NCBI GenBank assembly: GCA_027012135.1
Contig: JALUZF010000078.1
Location: forward strand, 1-34,905
Length of the DNA: 34,905 bases
Direction: 5' to 3'
Source: Gammaproteobacteria bacterium
GTDB lineage: Bacteria; Pseudomonadota; Gammaproteobacteria; GRL18
A program made the position numbers and the translations under genes. Position 1 is the stretch's first letter; every line of letters begins with the position of its first letter. Below the pieces are notes generated by a model that was not told where the DNA came from, made no database searches, and was given only the letters and a program-made list of their open reading frames with translations. Below are positions 8,468-20,257 of this stretch, piece after piece.

Positions 8468-8492
8468 TGAATAGTTACAACTCAGGGCTGTA

Positions 8493-9797
8493 TCAGGTCT
8501 TTAATTTTGACTTAAGCAATTTTCGTATTAAATCAATATGCACCAGCAAATTGTACATCTGATCCGCATTGGATAATGGGGTATGCAGCTTACCGACTTC
8601 CCGGGTAATTCTTTCCAGTTCGCTATTGAGTTTTTTAAATTCTTCATTGGATAAGGACTTCCCATAGGCCTGATCATCCACTTTCTGCAGTTCTTTATAC
8701 CAGCGGTATACTTTGGAGCGTACCCGCCATTTATATAATGGCGGCAGTATTTTAAACAACGGAACCAGCAATAATAATAAAGGCACAATCATGACAATCA
8801 TACGATCAATAAATGTGGCGACCCAGAACGGCAGATATTTCATAAGAAACGGCGGCCCGACTTCCAGATAGCGTTTTGCAACATTGCTTAAAGGAAATGC
8901 CGTTTGCTCTGCCGAAGGAAAATAACCGGGGCGGGAAAACAGGTCATTACTGCCGTGATAAAGTGTCATGGCATTGAGCAGTAATATTGCCAGCGATTTA
9001 TGCAGATCATCACGGATAACCAGGTTGGCTGTCGGTGCCAGTAAGGTGACTGGTTTGTCAGGAATATTCAGATTGAAATCAATAATGCCTTCGTATAAAG
9101 TCAGTCTGGACAGGAAAGTAAACACCTGGGCATAGGCATCCGCACGTTCAAAATCAAATAAGCTGAATTGCTCATTGCGTAATAACTGCTGGATTAAAGG
9201 TGTCTGAATCGAGGAGACAAAAAACGCAGCATCAATTTCTCCTGACTGCAGTTTTTTCAGGGCTTCATCCGGTGATAAATATAGAAATGTACTGTTCTGA
9301 GAATTGACATGATTAATAATAAATAACTGTTTAGCCAGCATATTGGTACCACTGCCCGGCTCACCAATAGCAATTTTAAGCCCGGCAAAATCATTCAGTC
9401 GTTTTAACTGTAAATCCTTTTGATAAAAAATAGTGACCGGTTCATAATACAGGCTGCCCAGAGACAGTAACTCTGATTTTTCATCGGCAAAAGCTGTGCC
9501 TCCCTGAACCATGGCAATATCAGCCGTACCTTTAAGCAGGCGCTCAATATTTTCCCTGGAACCCGTGGATTCCAGTATTTTTAATTCTATATCCTCTTTA
9601 GCCAGCTCCTCCCGATATTTTTGAGCAAAGGCGTAATAGGCGCCATGTGGATTGCCGGCAGAAATGGTAATCGTTCTGGGCGGCGCCGGAGATACAAACT
9701 GATAGGCCCCCCAGAAACCAAAATAAATAATCGCCAGTGCAGGCAGAATCAGTAACAATAATTCTTTATATGAGGGTTTACGTTTGTGTTCTGTCAT
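8493..9797 (-). CDS. Membrane-anchored TAXI-family (TRAP-type) solute-binding protein
   Basis: A 434-residue protein. An N-terminal membrane segment (about 12-32) is followed by a periplasmic binding domain of the TAXI type (about 40-320), seen in ITISAGNPHGAYYAFAQKY, the ADIAMVQGG strand and GEPGSGTNMLAKQLF. A second hydrophobic segment (about 335-356) and a charged cytoplasmic tail of roughly 75 residues complete it. Ordinary TAXI proteins are soluble partners of TRAP transporters. The two membrane segments and cytoplasmic tail, and the absence of TRAP permease genes nearby, suggest a sensor or scaffold role instead; that is inference. It begins 23 bp after the unknown exported protein and is likely the last gene of the smc-zipA-ligA unit. 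Confidence 0.85.
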   Translation of the reverse strand: MTEHKRKPSYKELLLLILPALAIIYFGFWGAYQFVSPAPPRTITISAGNPHGAYYAFAQKYREELAKEDIELKILESTGSRENIERLLKGTADIAMVQGGTAFADEKSELLSLGSLYYEPVTIFYQKDLQLKRLNDFAGLKIAIGEPGSGTNMLAKQLFIINHVNSQNSTFLYLSPDEALKKLQSGEIDAAFFVSSIQTPLIQQLLRNEQFSLFDFERADAYAQVFTFLSRLTLYEGIIDFNLNIPDKPVTLLAPTANLVIRDDLHKSLAILLLNAMTLYHGSNDLFSRPGYFPSAEQTAFPLSNVAKRYLEVGPPFLMKYLPFWVATFIDRMIVMIVPLLLLLVPLFKILPPLYKWRVRSKVYRWYKELQKVDDQAYGKSLSNEEFKKLNSELERITREVGKLHTPLSNADQMYNLLVHIDLIRKLLKSKLKT

Positions 9798-9820
9798 ATT
9801 TTTGGATCTATCAATTTAAG

Positions 9821-12822
<3,002 letters not shown>

Positions 12823-12838
12823 TTAGATAATTAATGCT

Positions 12839-13951
12839 CTAATGAGCCATACCCGCCAGTCGTTCTGCCTTGGCAATTTCAAAATTCAGCTTGCGGATCT
12901 GTTCTTTTTTATAGCTGATGGCCTGACGGGTTAACTGGCTGCGTGTTTCATCGCATAATTCACCCTCTAATTCATCTGCCAGCTTGCGGGCAATTTCCAG
13001 CAGCTTTTCATAGGCCTGATAATTATCTGTTTTTGCCGGTAGGCGCATAAACAGTGAGATCCCTGGTGTACTAAAGTTTTCCGCCGCGGCAGGGTCAGAA
13101 TCAAAAGTGCCCGGTTCAACAATATTGGCGACACTGAACAAAGCCCAGGTATTGGGATTATTATCCCCGGGATAATGATAAATATTCATTTCACCGAACT
13201 GCAGTCCGGCTCCTTCCAGGGCCCGGTACAGTTCAGTACCGCTAAAATATTTATCCTTTGCCAGGATACTATGGGAAATAATTAAATCCTCAACCCCTTC
13301 AGGCAAAGACACCGGCATAATTTTAATGCTCTGCTGTGGCTGTGTCTGCTTACTGACTGCAGCAGGTTCAGCCTGTTCAATGGTTTGAGTTATATTTTCG
13401 CTGGAAGATATTTCAGCAGATGGTTCCGTTATTATCTGCTCAGGTTCAGGGTTGGCTTCAGCAGACGATTCCTGATTTGCAGCACTGTTTTCAGCTGGTG
13501 ATGCTGTGTTTTCAGTCTGCTCATTGTGCACTGCCGATACCTGGTTTTTATGGGCAGCAAAGGTATCAGTCTGGGTTTTAAATGACGGTATTGTATTAGT
13601 ATTGTTCTGCCTGATAACACGTTTGGTATTGATATAAACACCATCAACCAGTTCCCGCTCGTCATGTTTATTTAGTGCGCTATTATGGGCCACTGAATCA
13701 TTACTCAGGCTGACCTGCTCAATATCAAAATTATCATTTCGACTGGCAGAAAAAGAAACCGGCAGTTCAGTATCATCTACCGCCAGATTACCATGATCCT
13801 TTAATAACACATCATCGATATCATGCGCATGATTATTAAAACTTTCTATTTCATCATTAATTTTTTTATGATGCTTATAATAAGTAAACATGGCCACCAG
13901 CAGCACTACGCCGATACCCGCAATAATCAGTAAAAATATAAGTTTGTCCAT
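12839..13951 (-). CDS. zipA: Cell division protein ZipA
   Basis: A 370-residue inner-membrane division protein that tethers FtsZ to the membrane. The N-terminal segment (about 4-25) is a signal-anchor with the N-terminus outside. A long variable, acidic and Ser/Glu/Gln/Ala-rich linker (about 30-215) follows, and the C-terminal FtsZ-binding domain occupies about 225-350 (LIISHSILAKDKYFSG, FGEMNIYHY and FSTPGISLFMRLP are typical). It lies between smc and ligA with 17- and 19-bp gaps, consistent with one transcript. Confidence 0.96.
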   Translation of the reverse strand: MDKLIFLLIIAGIGVVLLVAMFTYYKHHKKINDEIESFNNHAHDIDDVLLKDHGNLAVDDTELPVSFSASRNDNFDIEQVSLSNDSVAHNSALNKHDERELVDGVYINTKRVIRQNNTNTIPSFKTQTDTFAAHKNQVSAVHNEQTENTASPAENSAANQESSAEANPEPEQIITEPSAEISSSENITQTIEQAEPAAVSKQTQPQQSIKIMPVSLPEGVEDLIISHSILAKDKYFSGTELYRALEGAGLQFGEMNIYHYPGDNNPNTWALFSVANIVEPGTFDSDPAAAENFSTPGISLFMRLPAKTDNYQAYEKLLEIARKLADELEGELCDETRSQLTRQAISYKKEQIRKLNFEIAKAERLAGMAH

Positions 13952-13968
13952 AGCCCTTTTATCAGTTC

Positions 13969-16900
13969 CTAACTTTCCACCATTTCCACGGCTTCGTTGA
14001 TATCCACATCCACAATTCGGGAAACACCGGGTTCCTTCATTGTAACACCACAGAGATGATCGGACATCTCCATGGTGGTTTTATTGTGTGTAATATAAAT
14101 AAACTGCACCTGTTCAGACATTTCTTTTACCATGGCACAGAAACGTCCGACATTGGCCTCATCCAGCGGTGCATCCACTTCATCCAGCATACAGAACGGT
14201 GCAGGATTCAGTTCAAAAATAGCAAATACCAGAGCCACTGCCGTCATGGCTTTTTCACCGCCGGAAAGCAGGTGAATGGTGCTGTTTCGTTTACCGGGCG
14301 GACGCGCCATAATGGTTACCCCGGTATTTAGCAGATCATCTCCGGTCAGATCCAGGTAGGCATGGCCGCCACCAAACAGTTTTGGAAACAGACGCTGAAC
14401 TCCGGCATTGATCCTGTCAAAGGTTTCCCGGAAACGGGTACGGGTTTCACGGTCAATTTTAGCAATAGCGCCTTCAAGGGTTTCCAGAGATTTAAGCAAA
14501 TCTTCATTCTGGGCATCCAGATAGGTTTTACGTTCCGACTGTTCCTTATATTCATCAATAGCCGCCAGGTTAATAGAACCCAGCCGCTGGATTTTCTGAG
14601 CCAGGGCATCCACTTCTGATTTCCACAGGGCTTCACTGGCTTCCTTGGGCATACCCATAAAGAGTTCTTCCAGGGCAAAGCCTGATTCATCCACCTGCTC
14701 TTTTAGAGTCTGTCTGCGTACTGTAAGTTCCTGTGAGGACAGACGAATGCTTTCCAGCTCTGAACGCAGCTGCTGCAGATTATTTTCCACCTGGGCACGT
14801 TTATGATCGTATTCTCTTAAGGTATGCTCCAGTTCTTCTACTTTCTGACGGGCCTGAGCAAGCTGCTCTTCCACTTCCACCCGTGCTTCCAGGTGTGATT
14901 CCAGTTCTTCATTAAGCTGCTGAACCGGATCATCATCATGCTGAATAAGTTGTTTTAACTGCTCCCTGCGATGGGACAGTTGTTCCAGCTGTGACCGCAA
15001 ACGCACCAGCGCCTGTTCAATAGATGACAGCTCGGTTTTAATACCGCGCAGACGAATTTCCAGGGCATGGGAATTTTCCCGATCTTCCCTGGCTTTTATG
15101 CGAATTTCTTCCAGCTGTTCACGCCAGGATTCCCGTTCCTCGGTAAGCTGATCACGCTGCATCGCAAATTCTTCTATCTGTTCCAGAGCGATGTGCAGCC
15201 GTTCAGTCGCTTCTTCAATCAGCTGTTTATGTTCTTTTATTTGCTGTTCAATCTCGGCAATTTCTTCCTGTACCCGGTTCTGACGATTGTGCATCTGTTC
15301 CAGACGGGACTGTTTACTGCTGTACTGGGAACGGAGCTCTGACAGGGTGCGGTTGTGCAGATTGAATTCTTTCTGCCGGTTTTCACGATTGTGTTCAATC
15401 TCGCGCAGATACGCCCGGCCCTGTTCGATCTTTTCACTCAGTTCGTCTACTAATTGCTGAACTTCATCCAGTTCAGTATCCAGCTGTTTAAGTTCCTGCT
15501 CCCTGGCCAGAACACCGCCCCTGTGATCGCTGTCCCGGATAACACGGATCCAGTTCACACCCAGCCAGATCCCGTCACGGGTAATAATGGACTGTCCTGC
15601 AGTCAGCTGCTGCTGTTTTTCCAGAGCAATGGCTAAATCTTCTGCAGCAAATACACCGCGGGTCAGATCGGCCACCATGGCAGCATGAGAACCGCTGATA
15701 AACTGCTGCAGCTGGGGCAGATCAATACTGGATGACGGATTTTCTATTTCTGCCTGCGTAGTTTCAATCAGAGCCAGGGAGGATTGTTCCAGTTCGGCCA
15801 GGTATTGTCCCAGAGGTTCTATATTTTCCAGACAGGTAGCTTCCAGATAGTCGCCAAGCACACATTCAACCGCCGTATTCCAGTTATCCAGAACACTGAT
15901 CTGCTCGGCCAGACGGGGCCGGTCAATGATCTGATGGCGTTCAAGCCACTGCTTCAGCGGTTTGTCATTTTTACCCAGAGCCGCCTGCTGCAGGGCTTCC
16001 AGGGAAGCTTTTCGGCCTTTTAATGACTGCAGCCGGCTGCGCTGTATATCCAGCTCATTGGTTAACTGATAATTTTCATCACGCTGAGTCTGTATGACTT
16101 CCCGTTCATGATCCAGCTGTTCCTGCAGGGTTTGAGTCACTTCTTCAGAACCGGCCAGCTCCGTCTCAAGATGGGCAAGCGCCTCTTCGATATGTGCAGT
16201 GGAGAAGTGATTCAGTTCCTCCTGCAGTTTTTCTATTCGCCGTTCCTGATTCAGTATATTCTGTTCCAGCTGGCTTATTTTAGTACGTTCAATCTGCGCG
16301 GTCTGGGAAGGTTCCTGAGCCTGCTGATTAAATTCATCCCAGCGCATCTGCCAGTCCTGCATGGAGGACTCATGTTCCTGCAGCATGGCGGTAGACTGTT
16401 CTTCCAGTTCCCGGGCCTGTTCAAATTCCGGTTCAATGTCAGCTAACTGGCTCTGTAATAACTGGTATTTTTCTTCGTCTTCCTGCAGATGCAGATAGAC
16501 GTCCTGATAAGCGTGTTCGGCCTGTTCCAGATCATCCTGATACTGCTTGGATTTTTCCCGGGCATGGGTAATAGCCTGTTCAACCCGGGCTATTTCTGCA
16601 CCAATACGATAAAAATCTCCCTGCACGGTATTAAAGGCTTCATTGGCTTCAATATGTTCTTCCCGACTCTGTTCAATACCAGCCTCAATCTGGCGCAGTT
16701 CTGCCATTAACTGTTCCAGTGCCGTTTCTTTTTCCCTGATTTGACTGTCCTGCTGCTGAGCTTTTTTATCAATAGCATCCCAGCGCAGTGCCTGCAGCTG
16801 AGCTTTTTTCAGCCGTTCTTCTTTTTTCAGTTCGGTATAACGTTCAGCGGTACGGGCCTGACGGTTTAAGTGTGCCAGTTGTTTATCCAGCTCTGCACGA

Positions 16901-17490
16901 ATATCATCCAGACGTTCCAGGTTCTCTCGGGTATGACGGATACGGTTTTCTGTTTCCCGGCGGCGTTCCTTGTATCTGGAAATGCCGGCCGCCTCTTCGA
17001 TATAAACCCGCAGTTCTTCAGGTTTGGACTCAATCAGCCTGGAGATCATGCCCTGTTCAATAATGGAGTAACTTCTGGGACCCAGACCGGTACCCAGAAA
17101 CAGATCGGTAACATCCCGCCGGCGACAGCGGACATTATTGAGAAAGTACTGGGACTGGGCATCACGGTTTACAGTACGTTTAACGGAAATTTCATTGTAT
17201 TTGGCGTATTCACCGGTGATGGTGCCGTCAGAATTATCAAAAATCAGTTCAACAGTACACTGCCCTACCGGTTTACGCCCTGATGAACCGTTAAAAATAA
17301 CATCGGTCATTGATTCACCGCGCAGATTCTTGGCAGAACTTTCTCCCATTACCCAGCGTACTGCGTCAATGGTATTGGACTTACCACAGCCATTGGGTCC
17401 GAGGATACTGACCAGATCACTTGGAAAGGAGAGTACAGTGGGATCAACGAAAGATTTAAAACCGGCGAGTTTGATTTTGCTTAAACGCAT
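13969..17490 (-). CDS. smc: Chromosome segregation ATPase SMC
   Basis: An SMC protein of 1173 residues, normal for the family, which compacts and organises the chromosome with ScpA/ScpB. The Walker A motif is GPNGCGKSN (about 32-40). Two long Glu/Gln-rich coiled coils surround a hinge at about 505-660 (LDNWNTAVECVLGDYLEAT region). The C-terminal head has the signature LLSGGEKAMTAVALVFAI and Walker B FCMLDEVDAPLD. It is the first gene of the leftward unit smc-zipA-ligA, divergent from queF. Confidence 0.98.
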   Translation of the reverse strand: MRLSKIKLAGFKSFVDPTVLSFPSDLVSILGPNGCGKSNTIDAVRWVMGESSAKNLRGESMTDVIFNGSSGRKPVGQCTVELIFDNSDGTITGEYAKYNEISVKRTVNRDAQSQYFLNNVRCRRRDVTDLFLGTGLGPRSYSIIEQGMISRLIESKPEELRVYIEEAAGISRYKERRRETENRIRHTRENLERLDDIRAELDKQLAHLNRQARTAERYTELKKEERLKKAQLQALRWDAIDKKAQQQDSQIREKETALEQLMAELRQIEAGIEQSREEHIEANEAFNTVQGDFYRIGAEIARVEQAITHAREKSKQYQDDLEQAEHAYQDVYLHLQEDEEKYQLLQSQLADIEPEFEQARELEEQSTAMLQEHESSMQDWQMRWDEFNQQAQEPSQTAQIERTKISQLEQNILNQERRIEKLQEELNHFSTAHIEEALAHLETELAGSEEVTQTLQEQLDHEREVIQTQRDENYQLTNELDIQRSRLQSLKGRKASLEALQQAALGKNDKPLKQWLERHQIIDRPRLAEQISVLDNWNTAVECVLGDYLEATCLENIEPLGQYLAELEQSSLALIETTQAEIENPSSSIDLPQLQQFISGSHAAMVADLTRGVFAAEDLAIALEKQQQLTAGQSIITRDGIWLGVNWIRVIRDSDHRGGVLAREQELKQLDTELDEVQQLVDELSEKIEQGRAYLREIEHNRENRQKEFNLHNRTLSELRSQYSSKQSRLEQMHNRQNRVQEEIAEIEQQIKEHKQLIEEATERLHIALEQIEEFAMQRDQLTEERESWREQLEEIRIKAREDRENSHALEIRLRGIKTELSSIEQALVRLRSQLEQLSHRREQLKQLIQHDDDPVQQLNEELESHLEARVEVEEQLAQARQKVEELEHTLREYDHKRAQVENNLQQLRSELESIRLSSQELTVRRQTLKEQVDESGFALEELFMGMPKEASEALWKSEVDALAQKIQRLGSINLAAIDEYKEQSERKTYLDAQNEDLLKSLETLEGAIAKIDRETRTRFRETFDRINAGVQRLFPKLFGGGHAYLDLTGDDLLNTGVTIMARPPGKRNSTIHLLSGGEKAMTAVALVFAIFELNPAPFCMLDEVDAPLDEANVGRFCAMVKEMSEQVQFIYITHNKTTMEMSDHLCGVTMKEPGVSRIVDVDINEAVEMVES

Positions 17491-17525
17491 TCCATTCTTT
17501 TATTTAGAGGTTTAATTAATTTCCC

Positions 17526-17549
17526 AATTTTACCTAATAGTGTAAAATT
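17526..17549. promoter_or_regulatory. Dyad symmetry between divergent smc and queF
   Basis: AATTTTAC (17526-17533) and GTAAAATT (17542-17549) form a perfect 8-bp inverted repeat with an 8-base spacer, in the 94-bp gap between the two divergent genes. A weak rightward -10 (TAATCT, 17554-17559) lies just downstream. The form suits an operator, but the region is AT-rich and chance is possible. No preQ1 riboswitch could be recognised. Confidence 0.35.
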
Positions 17550-17584
17550 TGCCTAATCTTTTTTAGCTTTCAGGAATACCCTAC

Positions 17585-17974
17585 ATGTCGACCAGACCCA
17601 GTAAAGACTTAGAAACCTTTGACAACCCAACCCCTGAGCGGGATTACACCATCCGCATCAAGGTGCCGGAATTTACCTGCCTGTGCCCGAAAACCGGCCA
17701 GCCTGATTTTGCGACTATTAATATCGAATATATTGCCGATCAGAAGTGTGTCGAGCTTAAATCTTTAAAGCTTTATATGTGGTCGTTTCGTGATGAAGGG
17801 GCTTTCCATGAAAAAGTCACCAATGATATGCTCAGTGATCTGGTCAATGCTACGGCCCCCCGCTTTATGCGCATAAAAGCCGAGTTTTATGTCCGCGGCG
17901 GCATCTATACCACCGTGATTGCCGAACACCGCGCCGATAACTGGACACCACCAGTTCCCGTTCACCTGCCCTGA
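17585..17974 (+). CDS. queF: NADPH-dependent preQ0 reductase QueF, short type
   Basis: A 129-residue cytoplasmic enzyme of the unimodular (short) QueF class, which reduces the nitrile of 7-cyano-7-deazaguanine to preQ1 in queuosine biosynthesis. The nucleophile is C34 in [13 protein letters not shown] with D41 nearby, and the [20 protein letters not shown] segment is the QueF motif that binds substrate and cofactor. The long form found in E. coli has a second, N-terminal half that is absent here. The kinase gene follows after 8 bp. Confidence 0.95.
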   Translation: MSTRPSKDLETFDNPTPERDYTIRIKVPEFTCLCPKTGQPDFATINIEYIADQKCVELKSLKLYMWSFRDEGAFHEKVTNDMLSDLVNATAPRFMRIKAEFYVRGGIYTTVIAEHRADNWTPPVPVHLP

Positions 17975-17982
17975 ACTCTTTT

Positions 17983-19335
17983 ATGTTGTTTCTGGGGATT
18001 GATGTCGGCACCTCCGGCATACGTGCGGTAGTTATTGACAAGCAGCACAAGGTTATTGCACAGGCTCAGCAGGCTCTGCCTCCAGGCCGGCCCTGGATTG
18101 TCAATAAACAGACTATTGGTTTTGCCCAGCAACCACAGCAGTGGTGGTCCGTTTTAACATCAGTCATTAGGCAACTGTCTGATGAACTGAGTTCCCAAAC
18201 CTGTTTCTGCCTGAAAAATATTAACAGTCTGGCCATTGATGGCACTTCCGGCACGGTACTGCTGGCCGATCAGAGCGGTGAACCCTGCTCTGAAGCCCTG
18301 ATGTATAATGATCAGAGGGCCGTACAGGAAGCACAGCTTATCAGTACTCAGGCACCACCGAATACCGCCGCTATCGGCCCGACCTCAGGACTGGCCAAGC
18401 TACTCTGGCTGTTTCAGCAGGCCGACGACCAACAGAAGATTGCCTATGCCCTGAACCAGGCCGACTGGCTTTCCGGCCGGCTTATGGAAAATTTCGGCCA
18501 TAGTGATCCTAATAATGCCCTCAAAATGGGCTACGATGCCTGTCAGAATGACTGGCCGCTTTGGCTCAAAGAGTTATTAAAGCAACAGTCTGTACCCGCT
18601 GATATACTGCCCCAGGTACATTTACCCGGTGAGATTATAGACCGGATCAGTCCGCAATGGGCTGACGAGTTCGGCTTTAGCTCTGAACTTGCAGTCTGCG
18701 CCGGAACCACTGACAGCACCGCTGCCATTCTGGCAACCGGAGTGGTCAATACCGGAGAAGCAGTGACTTCTCTAGGCTCGACCCTGGTAATGAAAGTCAT
18801 TGCCGATAAACCGGTGTTTAATGCCCGCTATGGTGTTTACAGCCAGCCTTATGGTGACCTCTGGCTTATCGGCGGCGGTTCAAGCTCCGGCGGAGCAGTA
18901 CTTAAATCCTTGTTCTGTCCCGGAGAAATTTCAGATTACAGCGAACGCTTAGTGGACAAAATTGAACAGAGTAAGTTTGAGTTTTTAAACCTGAATTATT
19001 ATCCCCTGCTTATGCCTGGTGAGCGTTTCCCGGTACAGGATCCGCAACTGCAGCCGGTGTTAAGCCCAAGGCCGGCCGATGATCTGGATTTTTTTCAGGC
19101 CGTTCTGGAAGGTATGGCCGATATTGAGGCCCGCGCCTATGCTCTGCTGCTTGAATTAGGAGCACCTTATCCCAAACTGGTATGCAGTATTGGCGGCGGC
19201 GCGTATAATCAAGCCTGGCAATATATTCGGGAACAGAAAATCGGTGTATCCGTACAACTGGCCCGGCAGCAGGAAGCCGCTGCAGGAACCGCTTTGCTGT
19301 CGGGCAGGCACTTTATTAACCAAAAAGATATATAA
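17983..19335 (+). CDS. FGGY-family sugar kinase, D-ribulose-kinase-like
   Basis: A 450-residue two-lobed FGGY kinase that transfers phosphate from ATP to a sugar. The N-terminal phosphate loop is FLGIDVGTSGIRAVVID with D7. The strand LAIDGTSGTVLL, the MYNDQR motif, ADWLSGRL, SDPNNALKMGYD and the catalytic D244 in GTTDSTAAI are all visible. These match the cyanobacterial/plant D-ribulose kinases (SePSK, XK-1) better than xylulokinase or glycerol kinase, going by recalled motifs. No pentose catabolic genes lie nearby, and the neighbours queF and cysZ do not explain it. The start is supported by tight spacing to queF. Confidence 0.82.
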   Translation: MLFLGIDVGTSGIRAVVIDKQHKVIAQAQQALPPGRPWIVNKQTIGFAQQPQQWWSVLTSVIRQLSDELSSQTCFCLKNINSLAIDGTSGTVLLADQSGEPCSEALMYNDQRAVQEAQLISTQAPPNTAAIGPTSGLAKLLWLFQQADDQQKIAYALNQADWLSGRLMENFGHSDPNNALKMGYDACQNDWPLWLKELLKQQSVPADILPQVHLPGEIIDRISPQWADEFGFSSELAVCAGTTDSTAAILATGVVNTGEAVTSLGSTLVMKVIADKPVFNARYGVYSQPYGDLWLIGGGSSSGGAVLKSLFCPGEISDYSERLVDKIEQSKFEFLNLNYYPLLMPGERFPVQDPQLQPVLSPRPADDLDFFQAVLEGMADIEARAYALLLELGAPYPKLVCSIGGGAYNQAWQYIREQKIGVSVQLARQQEAAAGTALLSGRHFINQKDI

Positions 19336-19344
19336 GGAATTTTT

Positions 19345-20106
19345 ATGGCACTATCCAATAACCCGGTCACCGGGATCAGCTATCTGTTCAGGGCCCTGCC
19401 TTTATTAACCCGCCCTGGAATTAAAGCATTTGTCCTTATTCCTTTATTAATCAATATCGTGATTTTTTCCATTGGTATTTATTTCGGCTTCAGTTATTTT
19501 GAAGAGTATATGGAGCGGTTTCTGGATTCCTCCGGTATGTGGTCCTGGGTAGCGGCAATCGTCGAGTTTATTAAACCCCTGCTGTATATTTTATTCAGTT
19601 TAACTCTGCTGGTCCTTATTTTTTATACCTTTTCCATTCTGGCCAATATTATTGCCGCTCCTTTTAATGGACTGCTGGCTGAAGCGACAGAGAAATACCT
19701 GACCGGCAAGCCTCCACTGGATGAAGAAGGCGGTTTTAAACAGATGATGAAAGAACTTGTGCCCACCCTGTTAATGGAGGTTCGTAAACTCATTTACATG
19801 CTGCTATGGTCTATTCCCTTTCTGATCCTGTTATTTGTGGTTCCCGTGATTGGTCCATTACTCTGGTTTCTGTTTACAGCCTGGATGATGTCTCTGCAAT
19901 ATCTGGATTATCCTATGGGGAATCACAAGGTTAAATTTTCTGAGCAGCGCCGCCTGCAGAGAAAAAACCGCCTGTTTTCACTTGGCTTTGGCGGTGTCAC
20001 CATGGGCGCATCCATGATACCTTTTGTTAATTTTATTGTAATGCCCACGGCCGTTATCGCTGCCACCATGATCTGGGTTGAACAGTATTCAGATAATCAG
20101 TCGTAA
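19345..20106 (+). CDS. cysZ: Sulfate permease CysZ
   Basis: A 253-residue inner-membrane protein of the CysZ/EI24 family, which in E. coli takes up sulfate for cysteine synthesis. Motifs shared with E. coli CysZ include RPGIKAFVLIPLLINI, NIIAAPFNGLLAEATE, LWFLFTAWMMSLQYLDYP and NHKVKF. Several long hydrophobic segments are present. GGAATTTTT precedes the ATG, with 9 bp after the kinase stop. A hairpin terminator candidate follows the gene. Confidence 0.94.
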   Translation: MALSNNPVTGISYLFRALPLLTRPGIKAFVLIPLLINIVIFSIGIYFGFSYFEEYMERFLDSSGMWSWVAAIVEFIKPLLYILFSLTLLVLIFYTFSILANIIAAPFNGLLAEATEKYLTGKPPLDEEGGFKQMMKELVPTLLMEVRKLIYMLLWSIPFLILLFVVPVIGPLLWFLFTAWMMSLQYLDYPMGNHKVKFSEQRRLQRKNRLFSLGFGGVTMGASMIPFVNFIVMPTAVIAATMIWVEQYSDNQS

Positions 20107-20118
20107 CCGCTAAACAAA

Positions 20119-20153
20119 TGACCTGTGACTAAGGCTTATCGGATCACAGGTCA
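20119..20153 (+). terminator. Hairpin after cysZ, probable terminator
   Basis: TGACCTGTGA (20119-20128) and TCACAGGTCA (20144-20153) form a perfect 10-bp stem with a 15-base loop, 13 bases past the cysZ stop. The following T-run is weak (ATTTC), so it may end transcription inefficiently or just stabilise the 3' end. Confidence 0.55.
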
Positions 20154-20219
20154 ATTTCAGCTCCCCCTTCCCGCTCCAGTCAATATCATTTCATCCTACC
20201 TAAAACAAGGTTTAGCAAC

Positions 20220-20225
20220 TATAAT
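20220..20225 (+). promoter_or_regulatory. Consensus -10 box ahead of the diguanylate cyclase
   Basis: A perfect TATAAT lies 32 bases before the ATG at 20258. No good -35 is seen at the right distance (TACCTA at 20197-20202 is poor), so an activator or an alternative sigma could be involved. It fits independent transcription of the downstream gene. Confidence 0.45.
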
Positions 20226-20257
20226 CAATTGTAATTAACATACCGACAAAATACTCT

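Noticed and set aside
16870-17283. 137-codon open frame on the plus strand
   Set aside because: Antisense to the N-terminal region of smc, with no promoter or ribosome site support.
17138-17515. 125-codon open frame on the plus strand reaching into the smc/queF gap
   Set aside because: Mostly antisense to the conserved ATPase head of smc, where codon constraint on the other strand explains the openness.
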